Of a stretch of DNA of 64,000 bases, positions 26,044 through 35,948 are shown one piece after another. Position 1 is the stretch's first letter. Every line of letters starts with the position of its first letter. Under the pieces are notes generated by a model. It was not told the origin of the DNA, did no database searches, and was given only the letters and a program-made list of their open reading frames with translations. The position numbers and the translations under genes are program-made. Origin of the DNA: Rhodobiaceae bacterium (GTDB lineage: Bacteria; Pseudomonadota; Alphaproteobacteria; Rhizobiales; Tepidamorphaceae); the NCBI GenBank assembly GCA_020637985.1, contig JACKJK010000004.1, positions 447,875-511,874 on the forward strand. Direction: 5' to 3'.

Positions 26044-27234
26044 GTGCCACACACGGGTAACCAGGTGCTCAGGACAATCGACGCTTTCGACAGGATCGGC
26101 GACGAGAACGCCTTCTCGGTGCTCGCGCGCGCGACCCAGCTGGCCTCGCAAGGCCGCGACATCATCAACCTCGGCATCGGCCAGCCGGATTTCCCGACCC
26201 CGCCGCACATCGTGGAAGCGGCCATCAAGGCGCTGCGCGACGGTCAGCATGGCTATACCCCGGCAACCGGCATCGCGCCGCTGCGCGAGGCCGTCAGCGC
26301 CGACCTGCATCGCCGCCTCGGCGTCGAGGTCGATCCCGGCCTCGTGCTGATCGTGCCCGGCGGCAAGGTGACGATGTTCGTCGCCATCCTGATGTTCGGC
26401 GAGCCCGGCGCCGAGATCATGTATCCCGACCCCGGCTTTCCGATCTATCGCTCGATGATCGAGTTCACCGGCGCGACGCCGGTTCCCATCCCGATCCGCG
26501 AGAGCAACGACTTCGCGTTTTCCGCCAGCGAAACGCTGTCGCTCGTCTCCCCGCGCACCCGCCTGATGATCCTCAATTCGCCGGCCAACCCGACCGGCGG
26601 CGTCACGCCGCGCGGCGAGGTCGATGCGCTCGCCGCGGGGCTTGCCGCGCACCCGCACGTGGCGATCCTCTCCGACGAGATCTACGGCCAGATGACCTAC
26701 GACGGGCTAGAACACGCAAGCCTGCTCGCCTATCCCGACATCCGCGATCGGCTGATCCTGCTCGACGGCTGGTCCAAGACCTACGCCATGACGGGCTGGC
26801 GGCTGGGCTATTCGGTTTGGCCGAAGCCGCTGTTCGACAAGGCACGCAAGCTCGCGGTCAATTCGTGGTCCTGCGTCAACGCGCCGGCGCAATATGCCGG
26901 CCTTGCCGCGCTTCAGGGCCCGCAGGACTGCGTCGGCGACATGATGGCCGCCTTCGATCGCCGCCGCGCCCTCGTCGTCGAGGGACTGAACGCGATCCCC
27001 GGCATCACCTGCCGCACGCCGCTCGGCGCCTTCTACGCCTTTCCCAATGTCTCCGCGGTCGCGGCATCGGCCAAGGCGCTCGCCTCGCGCCTGCTGGAGG
27101 ACACCGGTGTCGCCACCATCGGCGGGCCGGACTTCGGCACCCTCGGCGAAGGCTACCTGCGCCTGAGCTACGCAAACTCGGAGGACAACATCGCCCGAGC
27201 GCTGGCGCGCATCGGCGATTTCCTCGCCGCCTGA
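26044..27234 (+). CDS. Pyridoxal-phosphate aminotransferase, class I/II
   Basis: Fold-type I aminotransferase of 396 residues. It shows IINLGIGQPDFPTPPHIVEA, YTPATGIAPLREAV, the substrate/cofactor region ILNSPANPTGGVTP, and the PLP-binding Lys245 in DGWSKTYAMTGWRLGY. Near the C-terminus is an Arg in EGYLRLSYANSEDNI for the carboxylate. These fit the aspartate/aromatic aminotransferase group. The start is GTG at 26044. The amino donor is not determinable. An aromatic aminotransferase would feed the indolepyruvate oxidoreductase at 4747-8226, but that link is only a guess. Confidence 0.9.
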   Translation: MPHTGNQVLRTIDAFDRIGDENAFSVLARATQLASQGRDIINLGIGQPDFPTPPHIVEAAIKALRDGQHGYTPATGIAPLREAVSADLHRRLGVEVDPGLVLIVPGGKVTMFVAILMFGEPGAEIMYPDPGFPIYRSMIEFTGATPVPIPIRESNDFAFSASETLSLVSPRTRLMILNSPANPTGGVTPRGEVDALAAGLAAHPHVAILSDEIYGQMTYDGLEHASLLAYPDIRDRLILLDGWSKTYAMTGWRLGYSVWPKPLFDKARKLAVNSWSCVNAPAQYAGLAALQGPQDCVGDMMAAFDRRRALVVEGLNAIPGITCRTPLGAFYAFPNVSAVAASAKALASRLLEDTGVATIGGPDFGTLGEGYLRLSYANSEDNIARALARIGDFLAA

Positions 27235-27265
27235 ACCGCTGCCCCCGGCAAGCTCGCCGGTCCGG

Positions 27266-27958
27266 TCAGGTCCGCGCCGAGCGGATCGTCTCGTCGAGGC
27301 TCTTCTTCAGGGCCGGATCGAGGCCCAGGCGCGCAGCCAGCATGTCGAGATAGGCGCGTTCGGCGGGGTGGTCGGCATCGATGGCGACCGTCGAGGCGGT
27401 ATACAATTCCATCGCCATTTCCGGCCCCGTCGCCGATTTCACCACCCGGTCGATGTCGAGAGGCGCACGGATTTCCTCGATGACGAACTGGATTTCCTCG
27501 TCGCCGAGCCCGAGTTCGTCGACCCGGCCGATGATGCGCGCGCGCTCGTCATCGTCGATGAAGCCGTCGGCCTTCGCCGCCTGGATCATCGCCACGATCA
27601 GCGCTTGCGCGTGCGCCTGCTCGCGCCCGGCGCGGGGAAGGAAATCGCTGTCCGGCGGCGGCAATGCGGCCGGTTCCGAAGCCGGCACCGCACCGCCGGC
27701 CTGCTTTGCCTGCCAGTCCTGGTAGGCCTTGTAGGCAAGACCGGCCACTGCGGCCGCCCCGCCGAGCCTGAGCACACCGCCGCTGAGCGCACGGCCGGAT
27801 TTCGTGCCCAGAAGGACGGCGGCCAGCCCGCCCGCGATGGCTGTTGCGGCGAGGGGATTTTCCTGCGCTTTCGCCTTCAGGTCACGCGCGTGCTTTTCGA
27901 GTTTTTCCGTGTTCTCAATGCCGAGATACCGGTCGAGGAGGGCTTTCGCATCGATCAT
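27266..27958 (-). CDS. DUF533/TerB-like domain protein
   Basis: A 230-residue protein of the YebE-like DUF533 group, function unknown. The N-terminal part (ARDLKAKAQENPLAATAIAG) leads to one or two glycine/alanine-rich hydrophobic segments (GGLAAVLLGTKSGRALSGGV, LGGAAAVAGLAYKAY), then a Pro-rich linker. The C-terminal helical domain resembles TerB (AQALIVAMIQAAKADGFIDD, DERARIIGRVDELG, YLDMLAARLGLDPALKKSLD). The start is ATG at 27956-27958; another ATG two codons upstream is equally usable. It converges with the aminotransferase gene. Confidence 0.82.
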   Translation of the reverse strand: MIDAKALLDRYLGIENTEKLEKHARDLKAKAQENPLAATAIAGGLAAVLLGTKSGRALSGGVLRLGGAAAVAGLAYKAYQDWQAKQAGGAVPASEPAALPPPDSDFLPRAGREQAHAQALIVAMIQAAKADGFIDDDERARIIGRVDELGLGDEEIQFVIEEIRAPLDIDRVVKSATGPEMAMELYTASTVAIDADHPAERAYLDMLAARLGLDPALKKSLDETIRSART

Positions 27959-28040
27959 GGCCATCGGTCCCCATTGATTGGAATATCGTCGACCCGATAC
28001 AGACACGCATACGCCGGCGAGCGCAAGTTCGGCAGTGTGA

Positions 28041-28790
28041 CTACCCGCGCCCCACGAACGGCATCTTGGTCGCCATCACCGTCATGAACAGCACGTTGGC
28101 CTCCAGCGGCAGGCTGGCCATGTGGACGACCGCGTTTGCGACGTGCTGCGGATCCATCGTCGCCTCGATGGCGATGCTGCCGTCGGCTTGCGGTACTCCC
28201 TTGGTCATCGGCATGGCCATCTCGGTGAGTGCATTGCCGATGTCGATCTGGCCGCAGGCGATGTCGAAGGGCCGCCCGTCGAGCGCGATCGTCCGCGTCA
28301 GGCCCGTTATGGCGTGCTTCGTCGCGGTGTAGGGCGCAGACCCCGGCCGCGGAGCGTGTGCGGAAATCGAACCGTTGTTGATGATGCGCCCGCCCTGCGG
28401 CGACTGGGCGCGCATCTGGCGGAACGCGGCGCGGGCGCACAGGAACGACCCCGTCAGGTTGACCGCGACGACCTGGCTCCAGACCCCGGGATCGATCTCG
28501 TCGATCGTCGCGCCCTTGGCGCCCATGCCGGCATTGTTGAACAGCAGGTCGACCCGTCCGAACCGGCTCACGGCCGCTTCGAACAACCCATCCACCGCCG
28601 CCGGGTCGGCGACGTCGCAGGCATGCACCAGCGTCTGCTTGCCCGGTGCGCCGCAGTCGGCCACGGCCGTCTCGAGAACGTCCGTCCTGCGCCCGGCGAA
28701 GACCACGTTCCAGCCCTTGTCCAGAAGCCCGCCGGCGCTGGCCTTGCCGACGCCCGTCCCGGCCCCGGTGATGATTGCCGTCTGTGCCAT
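28041..28790 (-). CDS. SDR-family NAD(P)-dependent oxidoreductase
   Basis: Classical short-chain dehydrogenase of 249 residues. The cofactor motif is TGAGTGVGK near the N-terminus, followed by LLFNNAGMGAKG, the catalytic Ser in GSISAHAPRPGSAPYTATKH, and the Tyr/Lys of YTATK at about residues 153-157. The ATG at 28788-28790 follows GAAGGGA; a longer in-frame start has a Cys/Arg-rich lead with no similarity and is rejected. It lies 94 bp downstream from nothing on its own strand but shares direction with the TRAP operon that ends at 28885 upstream of it. It could be co-transcribed last. Substrate unknown. Confidence 0.9.
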   Translation of the reverse strand: MAQTAIITGAGTGVGKASAGGLLDKGWNVVFAGRRTDVLETAVADCGAPGKQTLVHACDVADPAAVDGLFEAAVSRFGRVDLLFNNAGMGAKGATIDEIDPGVWSQVVAVNLTGSFLCARAAFRQMRAQSPQGGRIINNGSISAHAPRPGSAPYTATKHAITGLTRTIALDGRPFDIACGQIDIGNALTEMAMPMTKGVPQADGSIAIEATMDPQHVANAVVHMASLPLEANVLFMTVMATKMPFVGRG

Positions 28791-28884
28791 CTGGTTCCCT
28801 TCCTGCTGCGGCTGCCGGCGCCATCGTCGATGACGCCGGCACGGATCGCAACAGCAAAAGGATGTGCGTAGAGGGTTTCCTCCG

Positions 28885-30504
28885 TCAGCGCGTGACGATC
28901 TCCGGCCCCATAAGCGCATACGGCAGCATCGTCGACATCGCCGGGACGTAGGTGACCAGGATCAGGAACACGAACAGCACCGCGACGAAGGGCGCAGCCG
29001 CCTTCACCACCTGCACGAGGTCCATGCCCGTGATCCCGGAGGTGACGAACAGGTTGAGCCCGATCGGCGGCGTGATCATGCCGATCTCCATGTTGACCAC
29101 CATGATGATGCCGAGATGCACCGGGTCGACGCCGAGTTCCATGGCGATCGGGAACACCACCGGCGCGACGATCAGCAACAGGCCCGACGGCTCCATGAAC
29201 TGCCCGCCCAGCAGCAGCAGCAGGTTGACCGCGATCAGGAATGTGAACCAGTTGAAGCCTGCTCCGATCATCAGGTCAGTGATCGTCTGCGGGATGCGCT
29301 CCGACGTCAGCACGTGCGCAAACAGCAGCGCGTTGACGATGATGAACATCAGCATGATCGTCGTCCTGGACGAATCGACGAGCACCTTGCGCGTTTCCGG
29401 GTGCACCCAGACGCGCAGGATGTTGCGGCCCATCAGCGCCAGGTTGCGGCGCCAGATCGGCCAGCTTGCGACGAGGAAGCCGGGGATGTTGAAGGGATTG
29501 GAGTCCCGGTCACGCCACACCGCGTAGGCAACCATGATGGCAAGCGACAGGGCGAGACCCACCAGCGCCCGTGCGCCGGCGGTGACGCCTTCCCACTCGG
29601 CGGTGACGAAGAAGCTGAGGATCATCCACACGAAGAAAAACGCCAGCGCGTAGACCAGTGCCTTGAAGCCGGTGCGCGCGCGCCTGGAGTCTGCGTCGGC
29701 GAGCCAGTCGACGTCCTTCATCGGGCCCATGTCGCGGTAGATGAACAGCGCGATGAAGGCGGCATAGACGGCTGCCACGGACGCGGCTTCCGTCGGCGTG
29801 AAGACGCCGCCGTAGATGCCGCCGATGATGATGATGATCAGGAACAGGCCCCAGCCTGCCTGCTTGCCGCCGTCGACGATCTCCTGGAAACCCTTCCACT
29901 CCTCCGCCGGCAGGTTGCGGCGGCGCGCCATCACGTAGATCGCGCCCATCAGCATCAGTCCGGCGACAAGCCCCGGCACCACGCCGGCCAGGAACATCCG
30001 CCCGACCGAGACGTCGGTGGCGGCGGAATAGACCACCATCACGATCGACGGGGGGATCAGGATGCCGAGCGTGCCGGCATTTGCGATGACGCCGGCGGCG
30101 AATTCCTTCGAGTAGCCAACCTGGCGCATGCCGGCGATGGCAATCGTGCCGATGGCCACCACCGTGGCCGGCGAGGATCCCGACAGCGCGGCGAACAGCA
30201 TGCACGCCAGCACACTGGCCATGGCGAGCCCGCCGCGGAAGTGCCCCACGGTCGCGATGGCGAAGCGGATGATGCGCCGCGCCACGCCGCCCGTCGACAT
30301 GAACGACGAGGCCAGGATGAAGAACGGGATCGCCAGCAGCGTGTAGTTCTGCGAGGCGGTGAACAGCTGCAGCGCCACCGACGACAGCGAATCGGTCGAG
30401 AAGAAGGCGATCAGCAGGATCGAAGACAGCCCCAGCGAAACGGCGATCGGCACGCCGAGGAACAGCAGCGACAGAACCATCGCGAACAGGATGAGCGATT
30501 CCAT
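28885..30504 (-). CDS. dctM: TRAP C4-dicarboxylate transporter large permease DctM
   Basis: Large membrane subunit of the second TRAP transporter. The 539-residue product is longer than the classical 430 because of an insert in the middle. Hallmarks are YTLLAIPFFILASSFMSTGG, LFAALSGSSPATVVAIGTIA, ANAGTLGILIPPSIVMVVYS, TPTEAASVAAVYAAFIALF and NMEIGMITPPIGLNLFVTSG. The insert at about residues 265-360 contains charged loops and extra helices. The ATG at 30502-30504 is 5 bp after the dctQ stop, so it is in operon with dctP and dctQ. C4-dicarboxylates are the likely substrates, inferred from the DctP sequence and the neighbouring DctB/DctD pair. Confidence 0.93.
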   Translation of the reverse strand: MESLILFAMVLSLLFLGVPIAVSLGLSSILLIAFFSTDSLSSVALQLFTASQNYTLLAIPFFILASSFMSTGGVARRIIRFAIATVGHFRGGLAMASVLACMLFAALSGSSPATVVAIGTIAIAGMRQVGYSKEFAAGVIANAGTLGILIPPSIVMVVYSAATDVSVGRMFLAGVVPGLVAGLMLMGAIYVMARRRNLPAEEWKGFQEIVDGGKQAGWGLFLIIIIIGGIYGGVFTPTEAASVAAVYAAFIALFIYRDMGPMKDVDWLADADSRRARTGFKALVYALAFFFVWMILSFFVTAEWEGVTAGARALVGLALSLAIMVAYAVWRDRDSNPFNIPGFLVASWPIWRRNLALMGRNILRVWVHPETRKVLVDSSRTTIMLMFIIVNALLFAHVLTSERIPQTITDLMIGAGFNWFTFLIAVNLLLLLGGQFMEPSGLLLIVAPVVFPIAMELGVDPVHLGIIMVVNMEIGMITPPIGLNLFVTSGITGMDLVQVVKAAAPFVAVLFVFLILVTYVPAMSTMLPYALMGPEIVTR

Positions 30505-30509
30505 GGGCG

Positions 30510-31196
30510 TCAGTCCTTCAGCGCGTTCTTGTTCTCGGCGACGAGGTCTTCCGCCTCGTGGCCGGCGATGATCAGTTCGCGTTCGCCGCGCCAGATGGCG
30601 ATGAACGCCTGCACGCAGCGGAAGCCGAACAGCCCGAGCCCGATCGGCAGGATCAGGTAGGCGATCCAGCGCTGCACGCGCTCCTGCATGCCGAACGCGT
30701 GCTGGATCCATACGGGATAGCGCAGGTCGTCGAGACCGATGCCGATCTTGAACATCTTCGACCAGTAGTCGAGCGCGCCGCCGCGGGCGTTCGCGCCGAG
30801 GCCCTGCAACCAGTCGGAGTAAAGCAGGATCACCGCGTAGGCGATGCCGCAGGCGGCCCCGAACAGCGCCGCGGAACGGAACCCGCGCGCCGGCAGCAGG
30901 CGGATGAAGGCATCGACGCCGAGATGCGAGCCGATCTTGACCCCGTAGCTCATGCCGAACAGGATCAGCCAGGCGAACAGGATGCGGGTGAACTCGAGCG
31001 CGCCGCCCCAGCCCGAATTGAAGCCGTAGCGCGCGATCACCTGGCTGAACGACACCACCGTGATGGTTGCCAGCAGGATCGCCAGCAGGTTCTCCTCGAA
31101 CCGGGTGATCGCCGCGGGAAACAGCCGCTCGATCACGAAGAAGGCAACGACGATCACGGCCAGCGCGATCACCGGAAGCGACAGAAGCAATGCCAT
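30510..31196 (-). CDS. dctQ: TRAP transporter small permease DctQ
   Basis: Small membrane subunit, 228 residues, with four predicted helices. The first is ALLLSLPVIALAVIVVAFFV, then LLAILLATITVVSFSQVIARYGFN, GGALEFTRILFAWLILFGMSYGVKIGSHLGVDAF (DctQ core) and YLILPIGLGLFGFRCVQAFI. A loop of about 50 residues between the last two (NARGGALDYWSKMFKIGIG) is longer than usual and may be periplasmic. The ATG at 31194-31196 is preceded by a run of six G. It sits between dctP and dctM in the same operon. Confidence 0.92.
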   Translation of the reverse strand: MALLLSLPVIALAVIVVAFFVIERLFPAAITRFEENLLAILLATITVVSFSQVIARYGFNSGWGGALEFTRILFAWLILFGMSYGVKIGSHLGVDAFIRLLPARGFRSAALFGAACGIAYAVILLYSDWLQGLGANARGGALDYWSKMFKIGIGLDDLRYPVWIQHAFGMQERVQRWIAYLILPIGLGLFGFRCVQAFIAIWRGERELIIAGHEAEDLVAENKNALKD

Positions 31197-31293
31197 GGCC
31201 CGGTCCCCCCATTGTTGCCCGTGAACCATGCACGGGCCGCGAGCCGAATGCCGCCCGGGTCGTTCACCCGGGCGGCAGGATTGTTGTCGGCGA

Positions 31294-32283
31294 TCAGTTG
31301 CCGGCAGCGGCGGCGATCAGGTCCTTGCCGATGTCGCCCTCGAACCTGGTCCACACCGGCTTCATCACGTCGACCCAGGCCTTGCGCTGCTCGGGCGTCA
31401 GCGTGCGGATGACGCCGCCGGCATCGAGAACGCCCTGGCGGCAGGCCGCTTCCTTCGACGCCACGTCGGCGTTGGCAGCCTTGGTCACTTCGCCGGCGAT
31501 CGTCAGGAACTGGTCGCGCACGGCAGGATCAAGCCCGGCCAGCCACTCCGTCGAGGTCACCAGCAGATAGGCCAGCGACTGGTGGTTGGTCTCGGTCACG
31601 CCGTCCTGCACCTCGAAGAACTTCTGCTTGAAGATGTTGCACCAGGAATTCTCCTGGCCGTCGACGACGCCGGTCTGCAGCGCGCCGTAGACTTCCTTGA
31701 AGGCGAGTTTCTGGGCCGAACCCCCGATCGCCTCGATCATGGCATCGGCGACGTCGGACGTCTGGATGCGGAACTTCAGGCCGTTGGCGTCGCTCGGCAG
31801 GATCAGCGGCTTCTTCGCAGAGAACGACTTCATGCCCGACATCCAGTAGCCGAGGCCGGTGTAGCCCTGGCCTTCCATCACCTTGAGCAGGCCCTTGCCC
31901 GCATCGCTGTCGATGAAGGCATCGACGGCGTTCAGGTCCGCGAACAGGAACGGCAGGTCGAACAGCCGGTACTTCTTGGTATAGGCCTCGAACTTCGACA
32001 GCGACGGCGCGGCAAGCTGCACGTCGCCGAGCAGCAGCGCCTCCATCACCTTGTCGTCGTCATACAGCGTCGACTGCGGAAACACTTCCATGCAGGCCTT
32101 GCCGTTCATTTCCTCGTTGACGCGGTTGGCGAGCAGCGTCGCGGCATCGCCTTTGGGATGGCCCGTGGCGGCCACCACGTGGCTGAACTTGATGACCGTT
32201 TCGCCGGGATCGCAGTTTGCGAGTGCCGACGAGGCGGTGAGCGTGATGGCGGCCGCCGCAACGGCACCGAGAATGCGTTTCAT
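31294..32283 (-). CDS. dctP: TRAP transporter C4-dicarboxylate-binding protein DctP
   Basis: Periplasmic solute receptor of 329 residues. A Sec signal peptide (KRILGAVAAAAITLTASSALA) ends at about residue 22. The mature part has the DctP signatures IKFSHVVAATGHPKGDAATLL, LPFLFADLNAVDAF, GLKFRIQTSDVADAMIEAIG, the binding-site Arg in that stretch, and YGALQTGVVDGQENSWCNIF. A sigma-54 promoter lies 105 bp upstream and DctD-like repeat sites behind it, so expression is expected to respond to the DctB/DctD system next door. A 98-bp gap follows before dctQ. Confidence 0.94.
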   Translation of the reverse strand: MKRILGAVAAAAITLTASSALANCDPGETVIKFSHVVAATGHPKGDAATLLANRVNEEMNGKACMEVFPQSTLYDDDKVMEALLLGDVQLAAPSLSKFEAYTKKYRLFDLPFLFADLNAVDAFIDSDAGKGLLKVMEGQGYTGLGYWMSGMKSFSAKKPLILPSDANGLKFRIQTSDVADAMIEAIGGSAQKLAFKEVYGALQTGVVDGQENSWCNIFKQKFFEVQDGVTETNHQSLAYLLVTSTEWLAGLDPAVRDQFLTIAGEVTKAANADVASKEAACRQGVLDAGGVIRTLTPEQRKAWVDVMKPVWTRFEGDIGKDLIAAAAGN

Positions 32284-32387
32284 GTGAGATATCCTCCCGT
32301 TAGACCCGCCCTGCGCCTGATCCTTCGCACAGGTGCGCGACAAAACCCTGCCGCCAACAACGCGCCGGCGGCGATAACGAATTGTTA

Positions 32388-32403
32388 AGCAGTTGCCGTG
32401 CCA
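32388..32403 (-). promoter_or_regulatory. Sigma-54 (RpoN) promoter of dctPQM
   Basis: On the minus strand TGGCACGGCAACTGCT matches the consensus TGGCACG-N4-TTGCA, with the -24 GG and -12 GC exactly 12 bases apart; only one non-core base differs. It lies 105 bp before the dctP start. A sigma-54 activator (DctD) is encoded just upstream, which is what such a promoter needs. Confidence 0.87.
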
Positions 32404-32476
32404 CTTCGCGCGATTGCGAAAAACTGTCGACAGATCAGAGCCTTGACCTGCGTCCGGCTGATGCGCACTGGACAGA

Positions 32477-32512
32477 ATGTCACATTTCCTGCACATCGCT
32501 GCGCCGGCGATG

Positions 32513-32533
<21 letters not shown>
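32477..32533. promoter_or_regulatory. Two 24-bp repeats, probable DctD upstream activating sites
   Basis: Positions 32477-32500 and 32510-32533 carry the same 24-bp sequence with only two mismatches, their starts 33 bp apart, three helical turns. Each unit is a rough dyad (ATGTCAC and TGCACAT). They lie 74-145 bp upstream of the sigma-54 promoter, the normal place for binding sites of an NtrC-family activator. The second copy overlaps the last codons and stop of dctD. Confidence 0.83.
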
Positions 32534-33880
<1,347 letters not shown>

Positions 33881-33881
33881 G

Positions 33882-35681
33882 CTAGTCTCCACCGGCTGGT
33901 GTGTCGCCGCCGTCCCCGGCCATTGGCAGGCGCACGGTGAAGACCGCACCTTCCCCCAGCGCGCTGTCGGCGGCGATCGTTCCGGAAAAGTCCTTGACGA
34001 TGTTGTAGGTGATGGAAAGCCCAAGGCCCAGCCCCTCGCCGCCTTCCTTGGTCGTCACAAAGGGATCGAACACGGCATCCTTGGGAGAAACCGCGATGCC
34101 GCCGCCGTTATCGCGCACGCTGACGACACCGGCGCCGTCCTCCCGCCACAGCCGGATGTCGACCCTGCCGCCGCCATCGCGATGGCGCGCGCGCGCGGCG
34201 TCGATCGCGTTGGCGACCAGGTTGACGATCACCTGCTCCATGCGCACCGCTCCCGCCATGACCATGACGTCGCCGCCATCGTCGGACAGCGTGACATCGA
34301 CCCCGCTTTCACGCCGTTTGGGCTGCAGCACGGCCATCGCCGCTTCGCACACCGCCTTCAGGCTGACCGGCTGCAAGTGGCTGCGCGGCTTTCGAGCGAA
34401 GGTTTTCAGCGCACGCGAGATCGAGCCGAGCCGGTCGACCAGCTTGCGGATGCGGGTGATGTTCTCGATCGCGCTTGCGTCGTCGCCGCGCGCGATCAGC
34501 GTCTGCGCGTTGTCGGCATTCGACACGATGGCGGCCAGCGGCTGGTTGAACTCATGTGCGATCGCCGCCGACATCTGTCCGAGCGCGGCAAGCTTGGTCG
34601 CCTGTATCAGCTCGTTGCGTGCCTGCCGCAGGTCACGCGTACGGTCGCGCACCAGCCGCTCCAGCCGCAGCGAGACGGCACGGTCGTCGCGCAGCTTCTG
34701 CGCCAGGTTGCGCCGGCGCTGCAGGACGCTCAGCACGATGCCGGAAACCAGCAGGCTCGCGGACGCGGCAAGCGCGCTGGCGAGTGTCGCCCGCCGGGCA
34801 ACCGGTGCCGCATCGCCGAGTGCCATCATCGTCCACTCCAGCACCGGCACCGCGCGCAACGACATGACATAGCGACCGGTAAGGGCCGGGTCGTCGATGC
34901 GCACCACCCGCCCCTGCCCGCCGCCCTCGATGACCAGTGGCCCGGCCTCGCTGCCCGTCGGCGGCACGCTCGCGGCAAGCGAGCGCAGGCGCAACTCCTC
35001 GCGATTGGATAGCACGATGAGCCCGTCAGGCTCGTAGGCGAGAATCGTGTCGCGCGTCAGCGCCCATGGCCGTTCCAGCCGCTCCATGTCGACGGCGACC
35101 GTCACCACGCCGACGAGTTCGTCCGCGCGCACCTGCGTGGAGAACAGATACAGCCTGCGTCCGTCCGGCAGCACGATGATTTGCCGGCCCAGCCGGCCGT
35201 CGAGCGCGGTTGCGAAATGCGCCTGCCCCGCCAGCCTGGCGCCGACGGCAAGTTCGGGCCGATCGTCGAGGCTGGACGCGAACACGCGTCCATCGCTCGT
35301 CGAGACCATGATCGCAAGCGCCCCGGTCAGCGCCGCATGTTCGCCCAGCAGGTCGCGCGACGCCTGTCGCATGTCCGCGGACCCGGATTCGGCGCGCTCG
35401 AAAAGCGCTGCGCCGCGGATCATGGCGCGCAGGTCGACCCGCCTCGCCAGCATCGCCGGCAGGATGCGGTACTTGTCGAGCGCCCCTTCGAACGCCTCGG
35501 CATGGAAGTTGAGCGTCGCGATGCCGCGCGATGCCGCATCGCGCGCCAGATAGTCGAGCGTGTAGGCGCGCACGCCATAGGCAATTGCAGCGGCAAGCAC
35601 GAGAAATCCCGCCGCAGCCAGCCTCAGGCGCCGGCGGCTCATGGGCCTTGGCAACGTCGCCGAGGGGAGTTCCGTCACCAT
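33882..35681 (-). CDS. dctB: Sensor histidine kinase DctB
   Basis: Membrane sensor kinase, 599 residues, that would phosphorylate DctD. A first helix (LAAAGFLVLAAAIAYGVRAY) and a second near residue 285 (LASALAASASLLVSGIVLSV) enclose a periplasmic PAS-like sensing domain of the DctB type (FHAEAFEGALDKYRILPAML, ASSLDDRPELAVGARLAGQAHF, GRRLYLFSTQV). The H-box AIAHEFNQPLAAIVSNADNA contains the phosphorylated His at about 377. The ATPase domain has NLVANAIDAARA, RDNGGGIA and GLGLGLSITYNIV. The ATG at 35679-35681 follows AGAGGG. The gene is divergent from sulP. Confidence 0.94.
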   Translation of the reverse strand: MVTELPSATLPRPMSRRRLRLAAAGFLVLAAAIAYGVRAYTLDYLARDAASRGIATLNFHAEAFEGALDKYRILPAMLARRVDLRAMIRGAALFERAESGSADMRQASRDLLGEHAALTGALAIMVSTSDGRVFASSLDDRPELAVGARLAGQAHFATALDGRLGRQIIVLPDGRRLYLFSTQVRADELVGVVTVAVDMERLERPWALTRDTILAYEPDGLIVLSNREELRLRSLAASVPPTGSEAGPLVIEGGGQGRVVRIDDPALTGRYVMSLRAVPVLEWTMMALGDAAPVARRATLASALAASASLLVSGIVLSVLQRRRNLAQKLRDDRAVSLRLERLVRDRTRDLRQARNELIQATKLAALGQMSAAIAHEFNQPLAAIVSNADNAQTLIARGDDASAIENITRIRKLVDRLGSISRALKTFARKPRSHLQPVSLKAVCEAAMAVLQPKRRESGVDVTLSDDGGDVMVMAGAVRMEQVIVNLVANAIDAARARHRDGGGRVDIRLWREDGAGVVSVRDNGGGIAVSPKDAVFDPFVTTKEGGEGLGLGLSITYNIVKDFSGTIAADSALGEGAVFTVRLPMAGDGGDTPAGGD

Positions 35682-35948
35682 GACCCTCTGGAGCACGTTC
35701 TGACTGTCGCGGCCTGCGGCAACGGTCCCGATACGCGGGAACTCGCGCAACGCATTGCCGCCGCCAGGGCGATGTCGGGCTGCGCAAGCGCCGGGCGCGC
35801 TGTCATCGTCTCCTCCACCGGTTCTGGCCTGCCACCCATCGTTGCCGGGCAACCGGCAAAAGGAAAGCTTGATTTTGCCCCCTGCAATATGCCGACAATC
35901 GCCCGACCCGCCCACGCACCCGCACCCGCACCGCCCCGGAAAGGGCCG